This document shows positions 55,801-64,000 of a stretch of 64,000 bases of DNA, piece after piece; the stretch's first letter is position 1; every line of letters starts with the position of its first letter. The DNA is taken from assembly GCF_964355755.1 (NCBI RefSeq), contig NC_092673.1, forward strand, positions 11,167,001-11,231,000, written 5' to 3'. The DNA is from Antedon mediterranea (lineage: Eukaryota > Echinodermata > Crinoidea > Comatulida > Antedonidae). A program made the translations under genes and the position numbers. Below the pieces are notes generated by a model. That model was not told the origin of the DNA. It saw nothing but the letters and a program-made list of their open reading frames with translations, and ran no database searches.

Positions 55801-56110
55801 CGGATCTTGTATTAATACTGCAAAATTTAATATTGTTTTTAGATAAGAGAGAGTTTGATGATAAGTCCGGAAATGATAGATTGTTTTTAGTGTGTTTGTC
55901 ACGCCCAGCTCTTGTACCACGCCTGGTTTTTCTTTTTGGCCTCCTTGGTAATAGGTGGATACTACAGCTACTGGAGTTCAACTTAAAAGATTGTATAATT
56001 AAGCACGATTCTTCAGGAAGTTCACAACTGTTATTGTTGTTGGTTACACAGCCCTGTAAACCATGAAGAAACTCAGAGCTATAGCTAATTAGCATGACAA
56101 CAGCAGATCT
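52899..56110 (-). mobile_element. Near-complete CR1/L2-like LINE with intact ORF2
   Basis: The element runs on the - strand from upstream of 56095 to a (TTATTA)n tail at 52900-52914. Its 3' UTR ends with GGCGCTATATAAGTTTTCAT before the TTATTA tail, the form I know from L2/Crack-type elements. No in-frame stop interrupts ORF2. The 5' limit is uncertain, since 56110-56500 may be 5' UTR, and I found no target duplication. Confidence 0.8.
52976..56095 (-). CDS. LINE ORF2 protein: endonuclease plus reverse transcriptase, 1039 aa
   Basis: The protein nicks target DNA and primes reverse transcription of its own RNA there. Residues about 88-305 form an apurinic-like endonuclease: SINTRSVRNK, LSETWL (E122), GDFNIHV (D236, N238) and GISDHYA (D300, H301), so the catalytic set is present. 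Residues about 575-830 form the RT: LKNYRPVSNLSFLGKTLERV, LLDLSAAFDTVDH, GVPQGSVIGPGQFSIYT and FYADDTQIYV (catalytic DD at 756-757). The C-terminus has PVLMDLHWLPVQQRIKYKL and SVWNSLPATVK, typical of CR1/L2 groups. The basic N-terminal stretch RRPKRKTRRGTRAGRDK may bind nucleic acid. The start is the first Met of the open frame; the true start may differ. A full-length frame implies recent arrival and possible activity. Confidence 0.93.
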   Translation of the reverse strand: MLISYSSEFLHGLQGCVTNNNNSCELPEESCLIIQSFKLNSSSCSIHLLPRRPKRKTRRGTRAGRDKHTKNNLSFPDLSSNSLLSKNNIKFCSINTRSVRNKTTEFVDFVIEHNLDVVALSETWLKPEDTSVIGNITPNGYSLKHAPRAGTKRGGGVALLYKESIAVKCYDTGLLPKSFELLNVEIVSNASSVFLVAVYRPQSKSTGCSLNAFTEEFSTLVDHYVLKPAPILFVGDFNIHVDMPNDADAIHFRNLLVASSLQQHVSTPTHRHGHTLDLLITRSSDPPVFSNLNVIDGISDHYAITCNLLIKKPPVITKSIETRHWNAINFETLCKDITQSDLGTSLSNLDLSSKVRLYVTTLSELLDKHAPPKKRTVKVRPNTSWYNSDIYAEKRTKRKLEKKWRISHLEIDRQAYIAQKRNVNSMVRKAKANYYIGLCEEHAADQKGLFKIVNQLLHHRQVSPLPDSLSDLDLANRFCQFFTDKIKIIRDDFKIDDMSFNEPVTAVHQHLTTFTPASQDEIRNILMKSPTKSCRLDPVPTSILKKCIDAVVPIITEIINHSLNTGIVPDELKIAHVRPLIKKQNLDHNTLKNYRPVSNLSFLGKTLERVVTSRITPYLQKHNLNENYQSAYRACHSTESSLLKVQNDLLQGMNDGKITLLVLLDLSAAFDTVDHQRLITRLRNRIGINGVALNWFQSYLTGRRQLVCINDAFSDEACLEYGVPQGSVIGPGQFSIYTLPLGDIIRKHSLHFHFYADDTQIYVSVNPVQRDVAAAISKMEACIEDVRNWMTTNYLKLNDGKTEFIIVGSKCNISKINITHIRIGNSNIAPSSVVRNLGIMLDSNLTMEAQITTVSKAACISIRNLGRIRGNLNKKTAELIVHSFVTSKIDIGNALLFGIPKSQIQRLQRLQNMAARIVTYTKSNAHITPVLMDLHWLPVQQRIKYKLALFVFKILNNSAPAYLSDLVDRYESSRRGLRSLSQNLLQERRAKNQWGQRSFYVAAASVWNSLPATVKCSTSLNSFKTNLKTSLFADVLARC

Positions 56111-56505
56111 TCAAGCATGAGGTGTACAAGGTCATTTACATAACAATATGCACAGTCAGATTGAAAGTACAGGGCTAGCTTCCCACTGATGCTAGCAGAC
56201 CATTGTTCTTGGGCAGTGATGAGTTTGAATTAAAACAATAAAGGCACAAGCAGGGCCTAGCTGAACTTCAGGAAACAACAAGAAAAACAACTGCGATTTA
56301 CTCCAAGATACGATTATTTCCACATAAGAAATTTGTGAATATATGGTGCTCAATTTGCTATTCCAGCATCCAGTAAAACTTATTTGATGAAAAAAACCAT
56401 CTGCAAACAGATACGAAGTTGTTATGCACAGAGCAATATAGAGCCGCCACATGGGCGCTGCAACACTCCTCCTCCAAGTGTGTGAGAAATTAAACAAACC
56501 AATAG
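56111..56505. other. Possible LINE 5' UTR, otherwise nothing recognised
   Basis: Sequence upstream of ORF2. A 101-codon - strand frame (MFNFSHTWRRSVAAPM start) has no known domain and is not called. Confidence 0.35.
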
Positions 56506-56750
56506 TGGTGTTGGTAGTCTATAAGTGATAGCTTACCAGGATAAACCGACATAGGTTTTTTCCCTTCGATGGGAGAACATAACTCGAAAGGTACAAACAA
56601 TTAAAACCAATTTTTAAACTCCCCTCCAAGACAGTGGTATCGGTCGTGTACCGCGCCCTCAGGTGGGAGATACCAACCATACATACCTCACCCTTCCAAG
56701 AGATGCTTGTCAAATGGGGAGGAGGGAGGGTTGTTTATCCAGGTAAGCTA
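56506..56750. mobile_element. Short element with DIRS-type inverted ends (solo terminus)
   Basis: AGCTTACCAGGATAAACCGA on the left and GTTTATCCAGGTAAGCTATC on the right are inverted. The block to about 56690 (ACAGTGGTATCGGTCGTGTA, GCGCCCTCAGGTGGGAGATA) is the reverse complement of the right end of the DIRS-like element (59740-59895). It therefore looks like a terminus-only derivative. Confidence 0.6.
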
Positions 56751-56799
56751 TCACTCTTCTTCTTCCATTAGGAGCAAACTTCATAGTTGAAGGCTACTG

Positions 56800-57370
56800 C
56801 TCCACTGGCTAAAGCTGTTGCAATTACACTTAATTAGCTGGAATGAATACAGGTTCCAAACAATGTGGGAGTATTCAAGTGTATGCAAGGTTCTTTCAAT
56901 TTTTTATTTCTAAAATTAATGTTTCTTTTCAGAAAGTTAAGAGTGTTGGTTGCCTACAGCATACAACATCAATTTGGGCATTTCATCTTAACTCATCAGT
57001 GATAGTAATGCCAAGATATTGAGTCTTCTTTACATTGGAGATTTTTTTTTTTTTATTGTGATTGAAATTACTTCACTCAGATCAGGATGGAACTGCATTA
57101 TCCAGACATTGCTCAACTCCTCAAGTTTGTAAAGATATGATTGAAGGCTGTGGGTGTCATCATTTCCCACTATGGTGGAATATATCATTGTATCATCTGC
57201 AAGCAGACGGAGAGTTGAGTTAATTCTGTTATTGATGTCATTGATATAAAATAAAACCAAACAGGGGCCTATAACACTGGTGCTTTCTTTGATGAGATAC
57301 TGTACCATTAATCACAACTATCTGTTGACAATACTCGAGAAAACCTCTAATCCAGCTGTTTACCTTCACT
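56800..57370 (-). pseudogene. LINE reverse transcriptase fragment
   Basis: The - strand reads INSWIRGFLEYCQQIVVING (approximate, frame broken), then TSVIGPCLVLFYINDINNRI, NSTLRLLADDTMIYSTI and LEELSNVWIMQFHPDLSEVI, followed by broken C-terminal text with HIVWNLY. ADDT is the catalytic box, preceded by the expected 'GP.LF..YINDI'. Only the palm region survives, with frameshifts on both sides. Confidence 0.7.
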
Positions 57371-57460
57371 TATATACTACCAACACCACTATTGGTTTGT
57401 GTAGTCTATTTTGTGGCTAGCTTACCTGGATAAACCGACATAGGCCAGAGTAGCACCGGA

Positions 57461-58110
57461 CTAGGCAACTAGTCGGTGGTGGGCGGACAAAAACAAATAG
57501 TCACTGGTGCAATGTTTAGGTCTTGGAGGTAAAATGATATGAATGTCTTGTGTGTCCACCACCACGCTGCTTGCAGGAAGTCTGCTAGCGAGACATCTGA
57601 GAAAAGGTCCCATGACGCTGCCATGCCCCATACCTGATCCATGTGTGTGGGTGGAGGTGTCCGTGACGCCTTGTAGCCTGCCTGAATCGTGGTGACAATC
57701 CACCAAGCGATAGTGATCTTCGATACTGGTCTGTAGGGCAGTACAATGATGCAGAACAGGTGAGAGATGTTTTCTCAAATGTTTGTCCTCCATGACAGAT
57801 GAGGAGGCAGCAATGGTGGGGATAAATAACACGGCCGGTGGGTGCTTTAATGTCTTTGATTTAGGTAGAAAGGTTAAATAAAACACCCCATAGACACCCC
57901 CACGTTCGAACCTAATATCTAGTGATTAAGCGTGTTCATCTCGGTGTCTGCATGGTGCTGCAGCCACGAGGAACGCTGTTTTGAGGGTGAGATTATTAAG
58001 CGAGGCCTTCTGCTGAGGTTCAAACAGGACGCTGGTGAGCATAGACATAACATTAATGTCTCAACGCGGGAGAAGAACCTACAATGCATCAATCGCAAGA
58101 GGTGCATGAG
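57461..58110 (-). pseudogene. Tyrosine recombinase remnant of the DIRS-like element
   Basis: - strand frames give LNNLTLKTAFLVAAASC, matching the 'L.LKTAFL.A...GRR..E..AL' start of DIRS recombinase catalytic domains (the Arg is disturbed here as CRHRDEHA). They continue YLTFLPKSKTLKHPPAVLFI, then IPTIAASSSVMEDKHLRKHL. Later catalytic His/Tyr positions could not be located with certainty. The order after RT/RNase H supports the call. Confidence 0.55.
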
Positions 58111-58462
58111 ACTGCGAGAATTTCAGATTGTTGATCCGTCCGGAAGCACCGGAAGGATGGTTGCAATGGCCGAACGGTAACCTGCAATGGCACAAGATTG
58201 GAGACCTGAATAGTACTGAAACGCACAGATCTTCCTCAGAGACGCTGACAAGGGGTCAGTGTCGACGGTGCACGACCAAAACTACAAACATTAACTTGGC
58301 CGCCAGGCCAACCAGAATGCCAGATTCTCTGAAGCGATCCCTGATAAGGGCCATACAGTCAGGCACAGTGACCGCATGTTAGTGTGATGGTGTGTGCGAT
58401 GCACCAATGAAGTAATGCCCACACGTGGCACAGAGTGTTGGTGAGCATGTCGCCTTCTCGAT

Positions 58463-59110
58463 TTATGTATGCCAACGGAGGTGCTGTCGGACCTGACAAA
58501 AATGTGATTTTTTTGCCATCGCTATGAGGGCCAATAGTGTTATGTGTTCTTGGGCCTCCTCGGGAGGCCGGAAGCGCTTTGCCTGACCTCCCCAGCCAAT
58601 TTCTGAGGCATCAGTGGTAATGCGCACGTCCAGCGTAGACCTTATAAACGTTTGGTCTGCAGAGAGTCTCTCGGTATTTAGCCACCATAATACCACCTGA
58701 ATATGTGTCACCACAAACATTGTGATCGCGTCTGACGCGGGTCGATAGTACGCTAGAAGATGGAGCTGCAACGCTCTTATTCTGAGTCAGTCAAACACCA
58801 TTGGAGCCGAACTCACGAGCAGAACAGCCAGTGCTGTTTGTGCCAAGACCACCAGTGTTTCGGATGGGTGCGATACGCATGTGTTGAGATTGATCCGGGC
58901 TCCAAGGTATTGCAGGTACTCGTTGCGAGGATGACGAAATCTAAATCACGCATTGAATCTCTGGACTGAGCTACAACTAACCATCATCCAGGTACATGTG
59001 CAACCGGATGCAGTGTCGATGAAGCTGCTAGCGTCTGACTGATACAGGTGAAGACCCAAGTTGTACTAAGCTCCAGCTGCAGCAAACGATAGGAGTCGTC
59101 ATGCCCCCTT
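58463..59110 (-). pseudogene. DIRS-like RT and RNase H remnant
   Basis: From high to low coordinate on the - strand: an RT core trace LHRHCIRLHMYLDDG (YLDD instead of YADD, as in DIRS elements), then RHPRNEYLQYLGARINLNT, and the RNase H part LDVRITTDASEIGWGGQAKR followed by EEAQEHITLLALIAM. TDAS..GWGG is the first RNase H active-site block and the E/H..LE-like block follows. Frames are interrupted several times. Confidence 0.65.
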
Positions 59111-59897
59111 CGTACAAAGGTCGTGGAAGCGGCGTAGTATCTTTATATGCATACTCTACTTCTTGATAGCGAAGGACCACAGAAACGACTCGGTTGACTA
59201 ATGCCTGGAGACCCGTTGCTTCCGTGCTCTTGTCTACATCATATAAACATCGTCTGTCTTTGTTTTCCTAGAAACTACTTGAAGGAAGGCCAGAGAAGAG
59301 CAAATGGAAGGATAATAATCGCCAGGGCCATGGTCTTGGTCATTGGGATCGGAAGCAATGAAGTCTCTGTAGGAGGCGGCGAGGCAGACGCTTCTTCCCA
59401 ATCTCAGCAGGATAAACACAGCTCATGGTGGTAGGACGCAAAAACAACAAAACAAGCAAACACTCCAAGAAGACTTCCTCCGGAATGTCACACAGGTGGG
59501 CTCTCAGCTAGCGTACTACTGTAGTCTTTCCACAGAACAAGGAATAATATTTTCTCTCGCTCTAATACTTAGCTTATCCCATTGTAAAGGTATTCTTGTT
59601 GAATAAACTTCGACTAGGAGGCACTTTAACAGTATAATAATCGATGAATTATAATCCAGAATAGTGATAGAAGTTCTCTATAGAGTATAGTTCTCTCTCG
59701 TGCGGAGAAACGTGTCAACATCTCAAAAAGAAATGGTGAGGTATTTATGGCCGTTGTTGCCCACCTGAGAACGCGGTACATGAACGATACCACTGTCTTG
59801 GAGAGAAGTATTTCAATTTTTTTTAATTTGTTGTACTTTTCGAAGAAGAAAGGTCTGTCGGTTTATCCAGGTAAGCTAGTCACGAAATAGACTACAT

Positions 59898-60658
59898 TTT
59901 TATGCAATTACGATCAAGTTTAATTAACACAAAGGATCCAAATAATAGCAAACACAAACAGGGTGTTGCGTGAATACAGAAAATTGTTGGTCTTGAACTC
60001 AAGGTAACTTAAAAGTATAATACAAAGTCACTGATGTCCAATTCATTTTGACACAATTTTAACAATTTGACTTACCAGAACAGCCAGCCATAATAATATA
60101 TTATAGATTACAGTGTTAGCAAATATATGCACTCCAAATTTAAAACACAATAGGGCCTCACTCAACGTTACAGCTCTAAAACAAAAAGAAAACAATGTAC
60201 ATGGTTTACCGCTTTAAAAAAAAAAAAATGCATGTGAGGCAAATAAAACAAAACACTGCTGATTCTGTGTTAAGAAAATAATACGTTTTCCACACAGAAC
60301 ACGCATGTTCACTTACCAACCAACTGGTTTCTTTTATTGAACTACTAACATCATTATATAAAATCATAATCGGTCTAAATAAAGGTAGCCTATGGCACAA
60401 TTAATTAATTTAGAGGGTCCAGTTGCTTCAATTCATTCTTGCACTTTATTTTCTAGATTTCAAACCAGTTTGGTCACTCGAAGCCTCCTTGTCAAAACAT
60501 GTGCTGATAATCTTTACAACTTTTCCGAACTCGCTTCCAATTAAATCTATTATTCTAAATACAAAATTCAAACAGTAAACATTTGTTTTAATTATCGTCA
60601 CCGCTTGACCGCCAAAGACAGACATTATAGTGGTTCTTTTTTTTGTAGAATCTAATTA
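59898..60658. other. Nothing recognised
   Basis: AT-rich spacer. No exon, RNA gene or repeat is supported. Confidence 0.4.
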
Positions 60659-60660
60659 TA

Positions 60661-61220
60661 CCCCTTTCACACCAAAAGCAAAACTCCGGAGACACCCCGG
60701 AGTTGACGTCCCGCTGTTTGGTGTGAAAGGTAAAATCAAGCAACTCCGGAGTTTAAAACTGCGGGGTTGAACAGCTGAACATTCTCCGGAGAGCGAACTG
60801 CGGGGACACCCCGGTGTTTTGGTGTGAAAGGTACCAACATCAAACTCCGGAGTGTTTCGGGTCAAAAGGTTATCCTCACAATCAATTATTTATTTAGTTT
60901 TATTTTAAAACACTATAAATATTTGTAAAAAATATATAGCGGGTCTAGAAAATAATAAGTAGTATAAATAAAACATTATATTACTTCTGAGACTTTTGAA
61001 AGTAATTATTAAATTTAAAATATTATTAATTAAAATGATTCTAATGATTGTCGCTATGTAAACAAACAAAAGAGAGGGCGACATTTACAATTTTATTTTA
61101 TAAACCCCGGTGTTGCTAGGTTGGTGTGAAAGGGGTATCTCCGGAGTTTCTCGACGTTTTGAATGGTCATAAACCCCGGGGTGTCTCCGGAGACACTCCG
61201 GAGTTTGGGTGTGAAAGGGG
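60661..61220. mobile_element. 560-bp TA-flanked MITE (TTCACACC family), copy 3
   Basis: Same length and order as 1513-2072, with TA at 60659-60660 and 61221-61222. Differences are few (for example GACGTCCCGCTGTTTGG against GACGCCCCGCAGTTTGG), so both copies are fairly young. It carries the doubled right end. Confidence 0.9.
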
Positions 61221-61222
61221 TA

Positions 61223-62640
61223 TTAGTTCATTGAGTTAATAATAGTTCAATGGGCCTCTGTTCTAAAACATTTTCTCTGGTGTGGCATGAGATCGTAATA
61301 ATTTGAATAGATATCGTAATAGCATAAATAACAAATACATTTGGCTCTTTCTTTTACATACACATGTAACAAGTTCCAAAATGACAACTGGGATAGAGGC
61401 TTCCAATTCATTAGGATACATACAGATCTCTGCCAAATATTCACCAAATGTCTGACACTACAGCCATGTTCACCGAATCCTTAGTGCATGACCATCGTGC
61501 TTTTAAATTTTATTCTGGAACATCTGTGGGTATTTCAACGATATCCATTAAGATATGTGAAGTCAGATTTGGCTAAAGAAAGACATTAAAATTGGGCTAT
61601 GATCTACATATGAACTACAATGGTTGGTCAGCAGATTTTCTGGCAGCTTTTATTGTAAACTTTTTTTTTATATGCTTTATGGAAACAGTTGCCTTATAGA
61701 AATCTGCGAAGGTTTAGAGCGATGCTTTCTCGGTGGCTTATAAAATTCTACTGTTTTCTCTTAAATGTGAGCTCTTCCTCATTATCTGCTGGGTTGAAAA
61801 GATACTGTGTATTCTGTGTGATCAGTTTGACCCTGTCATGCAGAACCTATCACTGAATTAATAATTACTTATTTTATAAATTTTCTAGTTTGAATCTTTC
61901 ATGTTTGATTCATACACTTATTGTTTAAAATATTTAGTTCTGATTGCTTTAAAAAGGAATTTCATATTTGTTATCCCCTTCATCCAAGATGATCATGCAT
62001 TTAAATTGACCCAGGTTCTTCAACAAAAACTTGTTATTGCAATGTATCATTGAAAGATTAAAAAAAAAAAAATTCTCAATAATTACATTATAGGGGGAGG
62101 GGGGAGAGGTATCCCTTTTTTCGAGATTTCTCAAAAACAAAGTCTCCAATAAAAACTTCTCATTTTATTTATAGTAGTCTAGGTTTTCGAGAAATCTTAA
62201 AAACAGAGACCCCAACAACCTTAACATTAGCTCATATAGGGGTCTCTGTTTTCGAGACACCAACAAATTTTTCTCAATATTACATTATAAAGGTAATTTC
62301 AATAGTATAGCACATATGGCGTTTCATACATATAATACTTGGCCTATTTACATGACAAAAATCGAAACGCAGACTAGTGAACAAAGTAAAAAAAGACAAA
62401 TTCGTAAGTCTATAAAACTGTCTGTACTTAACCGATGTAACAGATATGTTCTATTTAAATAATGTGAAAACAACATTTTGAGAAAATGACACTTATTGTA
62501 CTTTTATGTATTTGGCCTCCCTACTAATAGCCTGACCGAACCCTCCCGTGATGAATTTCCGCATCTTCTGATGTTGCTATGAAGTGACGTCTTTCGGACT
62601 TACAAAATAATGTAATTTTCATAATAGTCCGGTGGCAGGA
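61223..62640. other. Nothing firm; small repeated TTTTCGAGAAATCT motif
   Basis: Around 62118-62260 the string TTTCGAGA(A/T)(A/T)TCT(C/T)AAAAACA with GTCTC(C/T) recurs three times in both orientations. The rest shows no feature. Confidence 0.4.
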
Positions 62641-64000
62641 GGGGGGATATCACCACCCGAAAGGGACAAATTGCCATCCAACTTTTCTAGACCAGAATTT
62701 TCCGTAGATTACGAATATGGAAGGTAATCGATCAGGATAGGAAGCGTTTTCGAGATATAAGGGGTCAAAGTTCAAAATTGACCAATATAAAAACATGCTA
62801 TATCTCTGGAAATTCTGGACGTAGTGAGATAATTTTGGTGTCAAATTGTTCACAATGTATATGTTTATATTAGCTCTAACAGAACTTTCTTTGAAAAATT
62901 GACCGGAAACCCCATTGTTAGCAATTTTGACCTTTGACCTCTTTTTGCTATATCCAAGTAACGGCAGGTCGGAGATAATTAAAAATAGGAGCAAATTGTT
63001 CCCAAGATATACATTTATATTCAGTATAACAGATGATATTGCTTGAAAATGACCGGAAGTGTGGTTATTAACCTTTGACATAATTGAATAAGGTTATAAA
63101 AGCATAAATTAATAAATATTTGTCGTAAGGAGCCAATTTTGGTGTCAAATTGTTCACAATATACATGTTTATACTTGCCATAATGCAACATTTTTTTCCA
63201 AAAAATGACTGAAACACCTATTTTTCTGTAATTTTAACCTTTGACCTGTTCTCATCTAAATAATGACATGGCATAGAGATTTCTAACGGCAAATTGTTTA
63301 TAATAGATATTTTTAGTCAATCTAATAGATTATACTGTTTGAAAAATACAAGTGTGATTATTGCATTGAAATCCTGTACATAAGAGCCTATCAGGGCGGA
63401 TTTAATTCAAAGAGGTGTGGAAGGGGAATAATACTATTACTATACAGTACAATGTCTTTCTTTTGAGCAATTTCAATCAGGTATCCATGTATCTCCAATA
63501 AACGGAATGTACGGCTCATAGAGAATTCAGAAGTTACCCTTGGTTCATTTTGGCAAATCCATATGGGTTCCTTTTAAAAGGATTGAGGGTGCACAGACAG
63601 GCTTTTCCCATGGCTTAATATTGGAACCTACAGTTTTAGTTACCCGATATATTTCTAACACAGTAACTTATGTAGCCAAATGCATTGATCCGATACAGGA
63701 GCCAAATGTAGAACTGAACATACAGTAGAGAACCACAGAAGGGTCTAAATAGATGACCTGCTGTTGTTTCATTTTAGGCAAAATCCAAATCGGTTCCTTA
63801 AGGATCGAGAGTGCACAGGCAGCTTTATTCCATGTGCCTGTCTATATAAACCCACATTGTCACCCCCTATATTTCCATTATGAGGCTTAATGTCCATGGA
63901 TGACCGGCCCTTGGGTTAATTTGGGCAAATCCATAAGTGTTCCTTAAGGATCGAGAGTGCAAGGCAGCTTTATTCCATGGGCCCCGCCTGTCTATCATGA
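62641..64000 (-). repeat. DR1-module repeat, inverted copy continuing past the window
   Basis: Reverse-complement relative of 43646-46060. From left: CATGCTATATCTCTGGAAAT, modules with AATTTTGGTGTCAAATTGTT, an exact TGACCTTTGACCT at 62928-62940, a weaker one near 63237, then CAAAGAGGTGTGGAAGGGGA and inverted GGATTTGCCC units to the window end. It lacks the tRNA-headed insertion, so it shows the uninterrupted target (ACTTGCCATAATGCAACA at 63173). A 143-codon - strand frame across it has no domain. Confidence 0.8.

Larger units (their letters stand above)
57401..59897 (-). mobile_element. DIRS/Ngaro-like tyrosine-recombinase retrotransposon, decayed, with inverted termini
   Basis: The left end TGTAGTCTATTTTGTGGCTA and the inverted right end TAGTCACGAAATAGACTACA are imperfect inverted repeats extending about 45 bp through CTTACCTGGATAAACCGACA. 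Inside, on the - strand, come RT, RNase H and tyrosine recombinase remnants in the order found in DIRS elements. DIRS-group elements use a tyrosine recombinase instead of an integrase and carry inverted or split termini. Many stops show that it is dead. Confidence 0.75.

Noticed and set aside
57895-57975. tRNA gene on - strand around AGGTTCGAACGTGG
   Set aside because: Only a B-box-like string; no acceptor stem or A box at proper spacing, and it lies in the recombinase remnant.
58128-59434. + strand frames of 69-84 codons in the DIRS-like region
   Set aside because: Antisense to RT/RNase H/recombinase remnants; no domain.
62650-63081. 143-codon - strand frame
   Set aside because: Lies wholly in the DR1-module repeat; related copies have no corresponding open frame.

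Overview
This is eukaryotic DNA, AT-rich and dominated by transposable elements. It contains one confidently recognised host gene, the 3' part of CFAP77 (cilia- and flagella-associated protein 77), in three spliced exons on the + strand (7384-7724, 7962-8067, 12931-13164). A motile-cilium gene, CR1/L2-like, Gypsy and DIRS retroelements, many foldback and MITE-type DNA transposons and the recurrent TAGGCCTA motif suggest a marine invertebrate. An echinoderm or similar deuterostome is my best guess, but the sequence does not prove it. There are no prokaryotic operons or CRISPR arrays.

Layout. 1-7.3 kb: two copies of a TA-flanked MITE, a roughly 20-bp minisatellite, a 5'-truncated LINE inserted into an older repeat with a 15-bp target duplication, a Gypsy RT scrap, and a 725-bp MITE with a perfect 9-bp target duplication just upstream of the first CFAP77 exon. 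7.4-13.2 kb: CFAP77, whose 4.9-kb intron holds a TTAA-flanked piggyBac-like MITE and two copies of a dispersed repeat rich in CRE-like palindromes. 13.8-16 kb: an internally deleted 18S rRNA fragment and a decayed Gypsy element. 16.8-22.4 kb: an element-within-element nest around a 1.85-kb minisatellite. 23.5-32.3 kb: two small MITEs and then two tandem 3.9-kb foldback units, stacked end to end. The foldback units carry pieces of an XPG-nuclease/CXC-finger transposase (Academ-like). 32.3-37 kb: minisatellites and two decayed LINEs. 37.5-39.4 kb: possible exons of unrecognised host genes. 39.8-49 kb: an inverted pair of elements with a tRNA-like head, a large repeat built of short modules, and two hAT-type MITEs sharing one 8-bp target duplication. 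49.9-52.1 kb: weak candidate host exons. 52.9-59.9 kb: a LINE with an intact 1039-codon ORF, a LINE fragment, and a decayed DIRS/Ngaro-like element with inverted termini. 60.7-64 kb: a third TA-flanked MITE and another module repeat.

The most striking pattern is that the arms of several otherwise different foldback elements are built from one degenerate module of about 145-165 bp. Seven exact copies of the nuclear-receptor DR1 sequence AGGTCAAAGGTCA occur in these arms, and I saw none elsewhere in the window. All similarity statements are by eye; no alignments or database searches were run.
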